Shown: positions 47,280-56,610, counted from the stretch's first letter. The stretch is 64,000 bases of DNA from Acidobacteriota bacterium (GCA_012719355.1 JAAYAM010000214.1:1-64000), one strand, 5' to 3'. Numbers and translations are program-made. Notes: a model not told the origin generated them from the letters alone.

Positions 47280-48281
47280 ATGAAGGCATACGAAATGAAG
47301 AAGTTCGGGTTCGATGGACTGACCGTCGTCGATCATCCTGTCCCACAGCCTGCAGCCGATCAGGTGTTGGTGAAGATGCACGCATGGTCCCTCAACTATC
47401 GCGACCTGATGACGGTGACGGGGAGCTACAACCCAAGGCTGAAGATCCCGCAGGTCCCGCTGTCGGACGGCGCCGGCGAAGTCGTTGCAGTAGGGCAGGA
47501 AGTGAAAAGATTCAAACCGGGAGACAGGGTAGCCAATACTTTTTTTGAACGATGGACTTCAGGAACCCAGACCGACGAGCATGCCAGGACGGCGCTTGGA
47601 GCGGGAAGGGATGGAGTTCTGGCTGAGTACGTCGCGCTGCATCAGGACGGACTCGTCACAATTCCGGAACACCTGGACTATGTCGAAGCCGCGACTCTCC
47701 CATGTGCGGCGTTGACGGCATGGAATGCGGTCGTCATACAGGGGAAAGTAAAGCCCGGCGATTCAGTTCTTACTCTCGGGACAGGTGGAGTCTCCATTTT
47801 TGCGCTGCAATTCGCCCTGCTGTGTGGAGCCCGAGTCATCATAACATCGAGCAGCGACGAAAAACTCAAAAGGGCGGCCGAACTGGGCGCGCACATGATG
47901 GTCAATTACAGGAAAGTGCCGGAATGGGGAAAACACGTCCGGGAACTCAACGGGCGCGGCGTCGACCTCGTTGTCGAGGTAGGAGGCAAGGGCACGTTCA
48001 ACCAGTCGGTTGCTGCTCTGAGACGCGGGGGAACGCTCAGCCTTATCGGAGTCCTCTCGCGTGAGGGCGAGGCAAACATCGTGCCCGTCCTTATGAATGC
48101 AATCCGGGTCCAGGGTATCTTCGTAGGTTCCCGCGAAATGTTCCTTTCGATGACTGAGGCGATCACCCTTCATCGTATGCGTCCCGTGGTAGACAGGGTG
48201 TTCCGATTTGAGGAATTCCCCGAGGCATTGAAGATGATGCAAAAAGGAGGGCATTTCGGCAAAATCTGCATCATGGCGTGA
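47280..48281 (+). CDS. MDR-family NAD(P)-dependent alcohol dehydrogenase/quinone reductase
   Basis: A 333-residue medium-chain dehydrogenase/reductase. It has the GroES-like N-terminal domain (LSDGAGEVVAVGQEVKRFKPGDRV) and a Rossmann domain (VLTLGTGGVSIFALQFALLCGARVI). The catalytic zinc pattern (Cys ... GHE) is not present, so it more likely belongs with zinc-independent quinone or enoyl reductases. The ATG at 47280 has GGAGG close upstream; the frame can be read earlier but without such a signal. It is divergent from the kinase and followed closely by the metallophosphoesterase. Substrate unknown. Confidence 0.87.
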   Translation: MKAYEMKKFGFDGLTVVDHPVPQPAADQVLVKMHAWSLNYRDLMTVTGSYNPRLKIPQVPLSDGAGEVVAVGQEVKRFKPGDRVANTFFERWTSGTQTDEHARTALGAGRDGVLAEYVALHQDGLVTIPEHLDYVEAATLPCAALTAWNAVVIQGKVKPGDSVLTLGTGGVSIFALQFALLCGARVIITSSSDEKLKRAAELGAHMMVNYRKVPEWGKHVRELNGRGVDLVVEVGGKGTFNQSVAALRRGGTLSLIGVLSREGEANIVPVLMNAIRVQGIFVGSREMFLSMTEAITLHRMRPVVDRVFRFEEFPEALKMMQKGGHFGKICIMA

Positions 48282-48325
48282 CAGCAGCCGGTGGCGGCGG
48301 AAAAGAAATCTGGTAAAGTACGGCG

Positions 48326-49489
48326 ATGAGCATGCCAATTTCGCGCTTCTTGATATTCGTCTCGGTCTTCTTTCTCGTAATGGGGCTGGTCAGCCTTTAC
48401 ATCTACATTCGCGGCCTGCAGGCAATTCCGTCAGATTCCCGGTTTCGCGGCCTGTATACGATTGTCTTCTGGACTATCGCCGCATCATTCCTCGGCGGCC
48501 GCCTCCTTGAAAGCGCCTGGCGTTCTCCGCTCTCGGACGTGCTGGTCTGGACCGGTTCCTTCTGGATTGCGGCGATGCTCTACTTTTTTCTTGCTGCACT
48601 GCTCTTTGACGTCGTCAGAGTGGTCAACCACTTCCTTCCCTTCTATCCCTCCGCCGTCACGAATGATTATTCCAGGGCAAAGCTTATTGCTGCCGGAAGC
48701 GTCGTAACAGTCGTGGCACTGCTCCTGCTCGTTGGGCATGTGAATGCGCTTTTTCCGAGGATCAGGACTCTTGACCTGACAGTCACAGGGAAGGCCTCTG
48801 AAATGAAGGGACTCCGTATTGTCGCAGTAAGCGACATCCATCTCGGCTCCATCGTGGGACGATCGCGAGTCAACAGGATCGTTAGCATGATCAACTCCCT
48901 TGAACCCGATGTGGTACTCCTGCCGGGAGACATTGTCGATGAAGACCTTGCACCGGTCATCAGCAGAAATCTCGGAGAAGCGCTTCGCAACATAGAGTCG
49001 CGTTTTGGCGTATTCGCAGTCACCGGCAACCATGAGTACATAGGGGGAGTGGAGCCGGCGTCTGCATATCTGATGGACCACAACATCATCATGCTGCGCG
49101 ACCAGACCGTCAAAGTGAACGATTCCTTTTTTCTCGTCGGCCGCGAAGACCGCTCGCTGGGACGGTTCAATGGGGGACGGCGGAAGGACCTTTCAGAACT
49201 GATGAAGGAAGTCGACTGCAAGCTTCCGGTCATCCTGATGGATCATCAGCCGTTCGGACTGTCCGAAGCGGCAAGGTATGGGATCGATCTGCAGTTGTCA
49301 GGCCATACCCATTACGGGCAGCTCTGGCCCGTCAACTACATCGTCGAACAGGTGTACGAAGTCGCCTGGGGATACAGGAAGATCGACGGGACTCATTACT
49401 ATGTCTCCAACGGCGCCGGGACCTGGGGTCCGCCGGTGCGGCTGGGAAATCGTCCCGAGATCGTTCAGATCCGCCTCCGCCTCGAATGA
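48326..49489 (+). CDS. Membrane-anchored metallophosphoesterase (YkuE/YaeI-like)
   Basis: A 387-residue protein with four N-terminal hydrophobic segments (about 7-27, 40-58, 70-96 and 112-135) followed by a calcineurin-like phosphoesterase domain. Metal ligands are visible in AVSDIHLGSI, LLPGDIVDED, VTGNHEYIGG, and DLQLSGHTHYGQLWP. Related proteins cleave lipid-linked or nucleotide phosphates; YaeI-like members act in envelope lipid metabolism. The exact substrate is unknown. It is followed by the isoleucine leader and cimA, which have a separate control region, so it is probably not part of that unit. Confidence 0.87.
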   Translation: MSMPISRFLIFVSVFFLVMGLVSLYIYIRGLQAIPSDSRFRGLYTIVFWTIAASFLGGRLLESAWRSPLSDVLVWTGSFWIAAMLYFFLAALLFDVVRVVNHFLPFYPSAVTNDYSRAKLIAAGSVVTVVALLLLVGHVNALFPRIRTLDLTVTGKASEMKGLRIVAVSDIHLGSIVGRSRVNRIVSMINSLEPDVVLLPGDIVDEDLAPVISRNLGEALRNIESRFGVFAVTGNHEYIGGVEPASAYLMDHNIIMLRDQTVKVNDSFFLVGREDRSLGRFNGGRRKDLSELMKEVDCKLPVILMDHQPFGLSEAARYGIDLQLSGHTHYGQLWPVNYIVEQVYEVAWGYRKIDGTHYYVSNGAGTWGPPVRLGNRPEIVQIRLRLE

Positions 49490-49563
49490 GTATCCTGGAA
49501 GAGAAATTCTGTTTACATCATGAAAACGATATGGCAATGTTACGTATCTTGGTATAAGGAAAC

Positions 49564-49635
49564 ATGGCTCAGCGCACCATAACCCATATCGGCATCGCCA
49601 TTATTATCATCACCGGGGTATCGCCCGGCGGGTAA
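49564..49635 (+). CDS. Isoleucine-rich leader peptide of cimA
   Basis: A 23-residue reading frame, ATG at 49564 and TAA at 49633, preceded by AAGGA. Its sequence starts MAQRTITHIGIAIIIITG and ends VSPGG. Seven of 23 codons are isoleucine (ATA, ATC, ATC, ATT, ATT, ATC, ATC), four of them in a row (codons 13-16, 49600-49611), and three are threonine. It lies directly before an attenuator-type pair of alternative RNA hairpins and a gene for isoleucine-precursor synthesis. This closely follows the logic of the E. coli thrL and ilvL leaders. The ribosome would stall on the isoleucine run when Ile-tRNA is scarce. Confidence 0.85.
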   Translation: MAQRTITHIGIAIIIITGVSPGG

Positions 49636-49673
49636 AGGCTTGCAATGGTGCATGCACCGAGCCCTCATCCGCC
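49627..49673 (+). promoter_or_regulatory. Antiterminator structure of the cimA attenuator
   Basis: GGCGGGT (49627-49633) can pair with ATCCGCC (49667-49673, one G-U pair), GGCT (49637-49640) with AGCC (49660-49663), and GGTGCATGCACC (49647-49658) forms an inner hairpin. This uses the same bases as the ascending arm of the terminator, so only one structure can form. A ribosome stalled at codons 13-16 would leave 49627 onward free; one that reaches the stop codon would cover it and let the terminator form. Confidence 0.75.
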
Positions 49674-49694
49674 AGGCGGGTGAGGGCTTTTTTT
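49661..49694 (+). terminator. Attenuator terminator before cimA
   Basis: Bases 49661-49671 pair with 49677-49687 (11 pairs, one G-U) around a five-base loop, followed by seven Ts (49688-49694). It lies between the leader peptide and the GTG start of cimA (49724), as in classical attenuation. Confidence 0.92.
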
Positions 49695-49723
49695 GTTAGA
49701 GAAGCTGATAACGGAGAGCTCGC

Positions 49724-51286
49724 GTGAAAATACGGATCTACGACACCACATTGCGGGACGGGACGCAGGGAGAGAGCGTCGCCTTCTCGGTGCAGGACAA
49801 ACTCAGGGTAGCTCGCAGGCTGGACGAGTTCGGGGTCGACTACATCGAAGGAGGATGGCCCGGCTCTAATGAAAAGGATGTCGAGTTCTTCAGTCGCGCA
49901 GCATCCCTGTCTTGGCGGTCGGCCAGAATCGCGGCATTCGGCAGCACAGCGCTGGCAAAGAACAGCCCGGATGAAGACGCCAATCTGAATGCACTGATCG
50001 CAGCCGACACCCCGGTCGTCACGATCTTTGGTAAGTCCTGGGACTTCCATGTTCACACTGCCCTGAGAATCTCCCTTCATGCAAACTGCGACCTTATCAA
50101 AGCCTCAGTCGCTTACCTGAAGTCGAAAGGGAGGGAGGTCATTTACGATGCGGAGCATTTCTTCGACGGCTTCGCCGCAAATCCCGAGTATGCACTCCAG
50201 ACACTGCGGGCCGCCGAAGCCGGAGGAGCCGATCTCATCACGCTTTGTGATACAAACGGCGGTACTCTACCGCACCAGCTGCAAGAGGCGATCCACCGGG
50301 TGAAAGCAACGGTAAAGGTTCCTCTCGGCATTCACTGCCACAATGACTCCGACCTGGCTGTAGCCAATACGCTTGCCGCGGTCCAGGCGGGCGTGGTTCA
50401 CGTCCAGGGGACCATGAACGGCTATGGCGAACGCGCCGGAAACGCCAACCTCTGCTCGATCATACCTAATCTGGAACTCAAACTGCGATATACCGTGGTC
50501 GGCCCCGAGCGGCTGCAGCTTCTGACCAACACATCCAGATTCATAAGCCAGATCGCCAACCTGCCCCATCGCAAGGACCTCCCGTTCGTGGGTGAAAGTG
50601 CTTTTGCACATAAGGGGGGCATCCACGTCAGTGCCATCATAAGAGACGCAAAGACCTACGAGCATGTCGAACCGGAGATGGTGGGAAACACCCGCAGAGT
50701 CCTCGTCTCCGAGCTTTCGGGCAAGAGCAATCTCATGTACAAGGCGCGTGAGATGAACGTGGACATCGCCGAACACGAAGAAGAGCTCAGGCCTGCGTTG
50801 AACCGGATTAAGAAACTCGAGAACCAGGGCTATGAATTTGAAGCAGCCGAAGCATCAATACGGGTCTTGATGGAAACCGCGCTCAACGGCGAACGGGAGT
50901 TTTTCAGAATTGACAATTTCCGCGTCGTCACCGACATGCACAGGACAGGCGAAGTCACTTCCGAGGCGACGGTCAAGATACGGGTAGGCGACCGCTCTGT
51001 CCACACTGTGGCCGAAGGAGATGGTCCGGTTCACGCACTCGACAGAGCTCTTCGGCTTGCTCTCAATCAGTTCTTCGAACCGCTTCGTTCCGTACAGCTG
51101 ACCGACTACAAGGTCCGGGTGCTTGAAGGAAGTCACGGGACCGGATCCAAAGTACGGGTCCATATCCAGCAGAGCGATGGCGACGAGAACTGGACGACGG
51201 TCGGAGTATCGGAAAACATCCTCGAAGCAAGTTATATTGCACTGGCCGACGGCATACGGTACAAGCTGCTGAAGGACCGCCTGTAA
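49724..51286 (+). CDS. cimA: (R)-citramalate synthase
   Basis: Condenses pyruvate with acetyl-CoA to citramalate, the first step of the threonine-independent route to isoleucine. The 520-residue protein starts IRIYDTTLRDGTQGESVAFS, contains GVDYIEGGWPGSNEKDVEFF, CDTNGGTLPHQLQEAI, HCHNDSDLAVANTLAAVQAG and HKGGIHVSAIIRD, and ends with a LeuA-type regulatory domain (about 390-515). The DTTLRDG opening followed by EGGWPGSN points to the Geobacter-type citramalate synthase rather than 2-isopropylmalate synthase. The start is GTG with GGAG seven bases upstream. The isoleucine leader just before it independently supports the role. Confidence 0.92.
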   Translation: MKIRIYDTTLRDGTQGESVAFSVQDKLRVARRLDEFGVDYIEGGWPGSNEKDVEFFSRAASLSWRSARIAAFGSTALAKNSPDEDANLNALIAADTPVVTIFGKSWDFHVHTALRISLHANCDLIKASVAYLKSKGREVIYDAEHFFDGFAANPEYALQTLRAAEAGGADLITLCDTNGGTLPHQLQEAIHRVKATVKVPLGIHCHNDSDLAVANTLAAVQAGVVHVQGTMNGYGERAGNANLCSIIPNLELKLRYTVVGPERLQLLTNTSRFISQIANLPHRKDLPFVGESAFAHKGGIHVSAIIRDAKTYEHVEPEMVGNTRRVLVSELSGKSNLMYKAREMNVDIAEHEEELRPALNRIKKLENQGYEFEAAEASIRVLMETALNGEREFFRIDNFRVVTDMHRTGEVTSEATVKIRVGDRSVHTVAEGDGPVHALDRALRLALNQFFEPLRSVQLTDYKVRVLEGSHGTGSKVRVHIQQSDGDENWTTVGVSENILEASYIALADGIRYKLLKDRL

Positions 51287-51422
51287 CCTCTCGCATTTGT
51301 TGCAGGCTCTGCCGGAGCGTGCGCAGAAAACGCTTGCCTGCCTTGTTCCAACAGCCTATAAGAAGGGGTGATCCGTGCACCCGGTTCATGCATGCCGGGA
51401 GCGGTCATCTGGAGGGAATCAA

Positions 51423-52484
51423 ATGCGAATATTTCGAGGCATGGCCCGCTGCAGTCTTTTTCTTTCGGTTCTTCTGCTTTCCCAACCCGCTCTTATGGCG
51501 GATCAGGTGATACTCAAGAACGGCGACCGCTTAACCGGCACGATCGTAAAAAAAGAGGGGAACAAACTCACCATCAAAACCGACCAGTTCGGCGAAGTCA
51601 TCACTCCCTGGAGCCAGGTGGAATTCGTCGCGGCCGACAAACCGCTGCATCTGGTTCTCCCTGACGGCAAGACAATCAACGGGGTTTTCAGCCTTAAGGA
51701 ACGAAAAGTCGAACTGACCGGATCCCAGTCATCAGTCGCGTTGACACCTGACGATGTGGTCATCCTGCGCAGCGAGGATGAGCAGCTTGCGTTCGACCGG
51801 CTGACGCGTTCAGGATGGGGCAGACTATGGGAAGGAATCGGCACGATCGGGTTCGCAGGGACTGCCGGCAACTCAAGAACCCTGACATACACGGCTGCGC
51901 TGACGGCAAACCGCACTACCGCCACTGACAAAACCTCCGTTCATTTCAACGCTATCAAGAGCACTGCCCTGATAAACGGCATAAATGAGGATACTGCCGA
52001 AGCCATTCGAGGAGGAATAGGTTATAGTCACAATGTCGGTCCCCGGCTGTTTCTAAACGGTTTCAACGATTATGAATATGACCGTTTTCAAAACCTGGAT
52101 CTCCGCTTCGTCATCGGCGGAGGCCTCGGCTTCCGTGCCCTGAAGACCGAACGCAGCGCCCTGGAACTGTTCGGGGGCGCGGCGTACAATCGCTCGAGTT
52201 TCGACGCAGTCGGATCGCAGAAGGACGCCGAATTCTATTGGGGAAATGAGTACACCCTGAAACTCAATTCCTCCACGAGCCTGACTCAGAGCTATCGAAT
52301 GTTCAACAAGATCAATGAACCAGGGTACAGGGTGAATTTTGATCTGGGGCTGGGGACCAGGATATTGAAATGGCTCTCCTGGAACATGTCGGTAAGCGAC
52401 CGTTACCTGAGCCGGCCGGTAGCCGGGCGCAAGACCAACGATTTCCTCTATACGACCGGAATCGGGATCTCATTCTCGAGGTGA
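51423..52484 (+). CDS. DUF481 outer membrane beta-barrel protein
   Basis: A 353-residue exported protein with a signal peptide (CSLFLSVLLLSQPALMA), a small N-terminal domain (VILKNGDRLTGTIVKKEGNKLTIKT, about 25-110) of the type seen before DUF481 barrels, and a beta-barrel region (about 125-353) ending in F-S-R. DUF481 includes E. coli YdiY, a salt-induced outer membrane protein of unknown function. The ATG at 51423 has GGAGGG upstream. It converges with the TolC pair. The N-terminal repeat unit may bind cell-wall or metal ligands, but that is speculation. Confidence 0.83.
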   Translation: MRIFRGMARCSLFLSVLLLSQPALMADQVILKNGDRLTGTIVKKEGNKLTIKTDQFGEVITPWSQVEFVAADKPLHLVLPDGKTINGVFSLKERKVELTGSQSSVALTPDDVVILRSEDEQLAFDRLTRSGWGRLWEGIGTIGFAGTAGNSRTLTYTAALTANRTTATDKTSVHFNAIKSTALINGINEDTAEAIRGGIGYSHNVGPRLFLNGFNDYEYDRFQNLDLRFVIGGGLGFRALKTERSALELFGGAAYNRSSFDAVGSQKDAEFYWGNEYTLKLNSSTSLTQSYRMFNKINEPGYRVNFDLGLGTRILKWLSWNMSVSDRYLSRPVAGRKTNDFLYTTGIGISFSR

Positions 52485-52498
52485 GAATTCAGCGAGCG

Positions 52499-54319
52499 TC
52501 AGTCCAGGCTGCCCGTCGCCCGGCCCAGTTCCACAAGGGCTTTGGCATAGTCGACGCGCGCCCTGACCTCAGCCAGCTGCGCTGATCTCAGATCACGCTG
52601 CCGTGTTATCACTTGATACGGTATGGACGCGCCGGCAAGAAGTTTGTTCTCTTCCGCAGCCAGCAATTCGGTGCTCAATTCGACCGCCTTGTGAGCAGCT
52701 TCGACTTGAGCCTTCGACTGAACCAGTCCTATAAGGGCCTTGCGCACCTCGAGTTCGATTCTGGTGCGGGTGCGCTGCAGAGTAGTCTCGCTCTGTCGCT
52801 TCTCGAGCCTGGCTCTGTACACGTCTGCTTCCGCGGCGCGGTTCCGGATGTTGATCGAAAACGAAATTCCCACGGCATAATCCGGATAACTCCAATTCCT
52901 CACCTGCCGCAGGGCCTGCGACAAGCCTCCGGGGAGCACGACGGTGGCACCGCTCGAATCGGTGAAGATGCGGTTGCCGTACAGTCCCGAGCTGTTGAAA
53001 TTGGCAAAGAGAAGCAGGCTGGGACGCAGAGCATCTTTGGCGTACCGTATCGCGATATCCTGAATATTCAGGTTGATTTGACCCTGTCGCAGTTCGGGTC
53101 TGTTTTTCTGCGCGACTGACAGCGCATCAGCAAGCCTTGGAATATCGCTTTCGCGCGGTTCGGGAAGAGGGTCCACCGCTTCGATCTGGACGGAATCCAG
53201 CAGCCCGGCAAGATCACGGCTCATTACGTTCTTCAGCTCAACCTCGCGCAACTGCAGCGCTGTCCTGGATGCAACGAGATCGCGCTCCCTCATTGCGACC
53301 TCGGACTCCGAAGTGATAACGTCGAGTCCGGAAAGGGTCCCGATTTCCTCTCTCTGCCGGTTCTCTTCCAGGAGCCGCCGAGCGACTGCAAGAGACTGCT
53401 CGGCGACCTTTACATTCTCACGGGCGGCAACCAGTTCCCAGTAGATGCCCTGCGCCTGCGCCTGCGTTGTGTTTACCTGCAGTCGCACATTCTCCTTCAT
53501 GATGTCTTCTTCGTTCTCGGCGACTTCTATGAAACGCCGCCCGACCGATCTGCCGAAACCGCTGAGCAACTGCTGAGTGAAGTTGATGGAGAGCTGCGAG
53601 ACCACGTCCGGATTGTACCGGAGAAAACGCTGGGTGGAGCTCTGACGCATATTGTTGAGACTGACACTCAGACTCGTACCGGTGCTAAACGCCTGCGAAT
53701 AACGAGCCTGCAGAGCAACAGACCTGGTCTCCACCTCGGGCAACCCCGCCACCACGATCGAGTTCAGAGGACTGTTGGTACGGTCGATGCTGAAGCCGAT
53801 TGCCAGCGACGGGTCATAGGTTCCTCTTGGAAATCCGAAAACCTGCCTGGCACCTCCAGTGATACCGCCCGCGGATCCGAAACCTCCTACGCCACCGCCA
53901 CCTCCGAGACCGGCTCCGATCGCCCCTGAGAAAAGACCGCTCGGGATCTGCATTCCCGCGCCCCCGCGAGGAGCCCCGCCCCCTTTGACCCTCAGGAGAT
54001 CTGTCCAGGCATAATTGGCGCTGTTCCTCGTCGCCATTATGTCAAGGTTGTTTTCACTGACGGCGCTTTTCAGGTTTGTCAGCGATACCCGCAGCCTGCC
54101 GTCCTCGATCATCCGGAGGAGCTCCAGTGAATTCGACAGCTCCGATTGTGGGACTTTCTGCATCAGGTAAGGTTTGTAAAACCGCGGGAACCATTCCGGA
54201 TTCCGGCTGAGGTTCGGCATAGCTAACCTCTCCTGCGCGGCGGATATCACAGAAAAGCTCACCAGCAGAAGAGCCGTAAGAGCGGCCCGGACGAAGGGAA
54301 TTGTCCTGGAATGCATCAA
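52499..54319 (-). CDS. TolC-family outer membrane channel, copy 2
   Basis: A 606-residue outer membrane factor. Signal peptide (VRAALTALLLVSFSVISAA), a glycine-rich insert (about residues 110-165, runs such as GGGGGVGGFGSAGG), and two paired helical/strand repeats typical of TolC (SALRLS-type blocks such as QAQAQGIYWELVAARENVKVAEQSLAVARRLL). The C-terminal half repeats this pattern (AQVEAAHKAVELSTELLAAEENKLLAG). It would dock with an inner-membrane pump and adaptor, none of which is adjacent. It is paralogous to the upstream gene and starts in its stop as ATGA. Confidence 0.87.
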   Translation of the reverse strand: MMHSRTIPFVRAALTALLLVSFSVISAAQERLAMPNLSRNPEWFPRFYKPYLMQKVPQSELSNSLELLRMIEDGRLRVSLTNLKSAVSENNLDIMATRNSANYAWTDLLRVKGGGAPRGGAGMQIPSGLFSGAIGAGLGGGGGVGGFGSAGGITGGARQVFGFPRGTYDPSLAIGFSIDRTNSPLNSIVVAGLPEVETRSVALQARYSQAFSTGTSLSVSLNNMRQSSTQRFLRYNPDVVSQLSINFTQQLLSGFGRSVGRRFIEVAENEEDIMKENVRLQVNTTQAQAQGIYWELVAARENVKVAEQSLAVARRLLEENRQREEIGTLSGLDVITSESEVAMRERDLVASRTALQLREVELKNVMSRDLAGLLDSVQIEAVDPLPEPRESDIPRLADALSVAQKNRPELRQGQINLNIQDIAIRYAKDALRPSLLLFANFNSSGLYGNRIFTDSSGATVVLPGGLSQALRQVRNWSYPDYAVGISFSINIRNRAAEADVYRARLEKRQSETTLQRTRTRIELEVRKALIGLVQSKAQVEAAHKAVELSTELLAAEENKLLAGASIPYQVITRQRDLRSAQLAEVRARVDYAKALVELGRATGSLD

Positions 54320-56202
54320 TTCCCCTCCTTGAGCCTGTCCGGGCCTAACGGAGGCGCTGGAACGCGGGAGAGTTTGCCGCTTAAGGCATCGGAATAGTCG
54401 ATCCTGTTCCGCTCCAGTGTAATCCCTCTTGCCCGGTCCATTTCCACGAGTGCTTTTGCATAATTCGCCATGGCCGCGACTTCAGCCTGGCGCGCATTCG
54501 TGAAATCCCGTTCGCGCAAAATGACCTGATAGGAAGTGGATGCGCCGGCTTCCAGCTTTATCTTTTCTCCTTCCCACATTTCGCGTGCCAGTGAGGCGGC
54601 CTTGCGCGCAGCCTCGACCTGGGCCTTGCCTTGGATAAGCCCAATTACAGCCTTGCGAACCTCCATCGCGATGGTGTTGCGGGAACGCTGCCTGTTTATC
54701 AGAAGCTGGTTCTTTTCAAGCTGGGAGCGGAGATTGTCGGCCTGCGCCGTCCTGTTGCGCAGCGGTACCGAGAGACTGAAGCCCCCGGCATATTGCGGAT
54801 ACTTCGCCCTGAAGCTTTGAGCGAACGCGTCCGCCAATCCCGTGCTGGAGTTCTCACTGGAGCCCTGCAGCCCTGAACCGGCGTAAAATCCGAATACCGA
54901 AACACTCGGTTTAAGGTTCTGATCGGTGAAGCGAACCGAGACATCCTGGTTCTGCAGGCCGATCTCCGCCTGGCGGAGTTCGGGCCTCATCTCAAAGGCG
55001 GCCGCCAGGGCAGTCTGAGTCTCCGGAATGTCGGACTCCTGAGGGTTCGGCATCGGATCCCTGATGACTATCTGAGCGGCATCGAGTACTGGATCGACCC
55101 GCATGGCCAGCATATTCTTCAACGTGGCTTCCTGCAGTTGCAGGTTTGTCCGCGCCACAGTGAGGTCTCTTGTCCGGGCGGCAACTTCCGATTCAGCCGA
55201 TGTCACGTCAAGCGGAGACATGGTGCCGACTTCAACCCGTATCTTGTTGTCCTTGTAGAGCTGCTCGGCGACGGCCAACGCCTGCTCGGCCACCTTCACA
55301 TTCTCCTGGTGAGCGGCCAGCTCCCAATAGGCATTCTCAACCGCCACGATGGTGTTGATGACCTGGAGGCGGAACACGTCCTCTGCGACTTTCGTGTTGT
55401 TGCGCGCAACAATGATATACCGCTCATTGTAGAGCCGGCCGAAGCCGTTCAGGAGCGGCTGGTTCACCCCGATCGCGAATCTGGTCACCGAAGCCGGGTT
55501 GTACAGGAGATTCTGCTGAGTCGAGCTCTGCCGCTGCCCGTTTAGAGTCAGCGAGTAGCTGGTCCCGAGTGAAAACAGTTGCGCATAGCTGGCCGTGAAG
55601 GCCGTATTCTCACCTACCACATTGAAGATTCCGGAGACAACATTGGTATTGAGAGGAGAGGTGACCCGGTTATAGCTGAAATTTACGTTCAGGGTGGGGT
55701 CGAAGTTCCCGGCGGATCCCACCTGGACTGCTCCCCCTCCGCCGGTGATTCCGCCGGCGGAACCGACGCCGGATCCCGCCCCCGATCCGCTTATTCCCGC
55801 CCCAAGAGCACCTGACGTCAATCCTCCAGGGGTTGAACCGCCGGAAAAGCCGCGCGGGGATTGTCCCGCCTTGCTGCGAAGCAGGTCTGTCTGGGAGTAC
55901 TCCGGTATGTAGCGTTGCACGGCAATATCAAGATTGTTCTCCAACGCAAGAGCCAGGGCGTCGGCAAGCGTGAGGTTGAGTTTGCCGTTATCAATGAGAT
56001 CTTCAATTCTTGCGGTGTTGTCGAGCACCACCGGCGGAAGTTCTCGTCCACTATAAATGCTGAAAGGATTGGAGAAAAACCCTGATCCGGCGCGGTGCAT
56101 CACCAGGCTCACATCCTGTTGGGCAAAGAGCGCCGGCCGCAGAATCAGCCCCGAGATCATGCAGGCTACCAGCAGGGCCGATCGGAACGTATGCTTTGTC
56201 AT
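54316..56202 (-). CDS. TolC-family outer membrane channel, copy 1
   Basis: A 628-residue homologue of the next gene, with the same order of parts: signal peptide (ALLVACMISGLILRPALFA), LTLADALALALENNLDIAVQ, a Gly/Ser-rich insert (about residues 118-170, SGSGAGSGVGSAGG), and two TolC repeats (ENAYWELAAHQENVKVAEQ; KAQVEAARKAASLAREMWE). Tandem duplication with slight divergence is likely. The glycine-rich insert is unusual for TolC of model Proteobacteria and may lie in the equatorial or periplasmic part. Its upstream gap (about 110 bp) separates it from the PilZ gene. Confidence 0.87.
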   Translation of the reverse strand: MTKHTFRSALLVACMISGLILRPALFAQQDVSLVMHRAGSGFFSNPFSIYSGRELPPVVLDNTARIEDLIDNGKLNLTLADALALALENNLDIAVQRYIPEYSQTDLLRSKAGQSPRGFSGGSTPGGLTSGALGAGISGSGAGSGVGSAGGITGGGGAVQVGSAGNFDPTLNVNFSYNRVTSPLNTNVVSGIFNVVGENTAFTASYAQLFSLGTSYSLTLNGQRQSSTQQNLLYNPASVTRFAIGVNQPLLNGFGRLYNERYIIVARNNTKVAEDVFRLQVINTIVAVENAYWELAAHQENVKVAEQALAVAEQLYKDNKIRVEVGTMSPLDVTSAESEVAARTRDLTVARTNLQLQEATLKNMLAMRVDPVLDAAQIVIRDPMPNPQESDIPETQTALAAAFEMRPELRQAEIGLQNQDVSVRFTDQNLKPSVSVFGFYAGSGLQGSSENSSTGLADAFAQSFRAKYPQYAGGFSLSVPLRNRTAQADNLRSQLEKNQLLINRQRSRNTIAMEVRKAVIGLIQGKAQVEAARKAASLAREMWEGEKIKLEAGASTSYQVILRERDFTNARQAEVAAMANYAKALVEMDRARGITLERNRIDYSDALSGKLSRVPAPPLGPDRLKEGN

Positions 56203-56313
56203 CTGAACCTCCTGAACGTCGGCCGATTGTACAACGAAAAGGACGCTTGCGAAAGCAACAGACTGCTCGGATTGCCGCTGCGCAAGTGTTGAGATCGGTG
56301 CTATCTGGAATTA

Positions 56314-56610
56314 TCAGGATGGGTTGCTTGCATACTTCCGGGCGGTTTCGTACACCGGATCCTCCACCTTCAATCCGACCAGGAACTCTTCCCTGTGAGG
56401 CTGGCAGTAGATGAGCTCTCCCGTGAAATTCACGCTACCCCATTCAACCGTCACTGTAGCGGATTCAGGAAGTTTGTGTTTCATGATGAGACTGAGACCG
56501 TGAACCGAAAGGTCCGCGAGCCGCGCCTTGCATGTACCGCCGGGAAGGTCCGAAGAGGTCACGTTTACTGTCAGATCGGTCTTGAATCGTGTGCGACTTC
56601 GCCTGTTCAT
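56314..56610 (-). CDS. PilZ-domain protein (c-di-GMP-binding candidate)
   Basis: A 98-residue single-domain protein. It has the arginine motif near the start (RRSRTRF) and D-L-S-V-H-G-L-S-L (about 34-42), which corresponds to the DxSxxG motif of PilZ domains that bind c-di-GMP. A short barrel follows (VTVEWGSVNFTGELIYC). Both ligand motifs are intact, so binding is likely. The gene stands alone between the TolC pair and the nitroreductase gene. Its target is unknown. Confidence 0.82.
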   Translation of the reverse strand: MNRRSRTRFKTDLTVNVTSSDLPGGTCKARLADLSVHGLSLIMKHKLPESATVTVEWGSVNFTGELIYCQPHREEFLVGLKVEDPVYETARKYASNPS

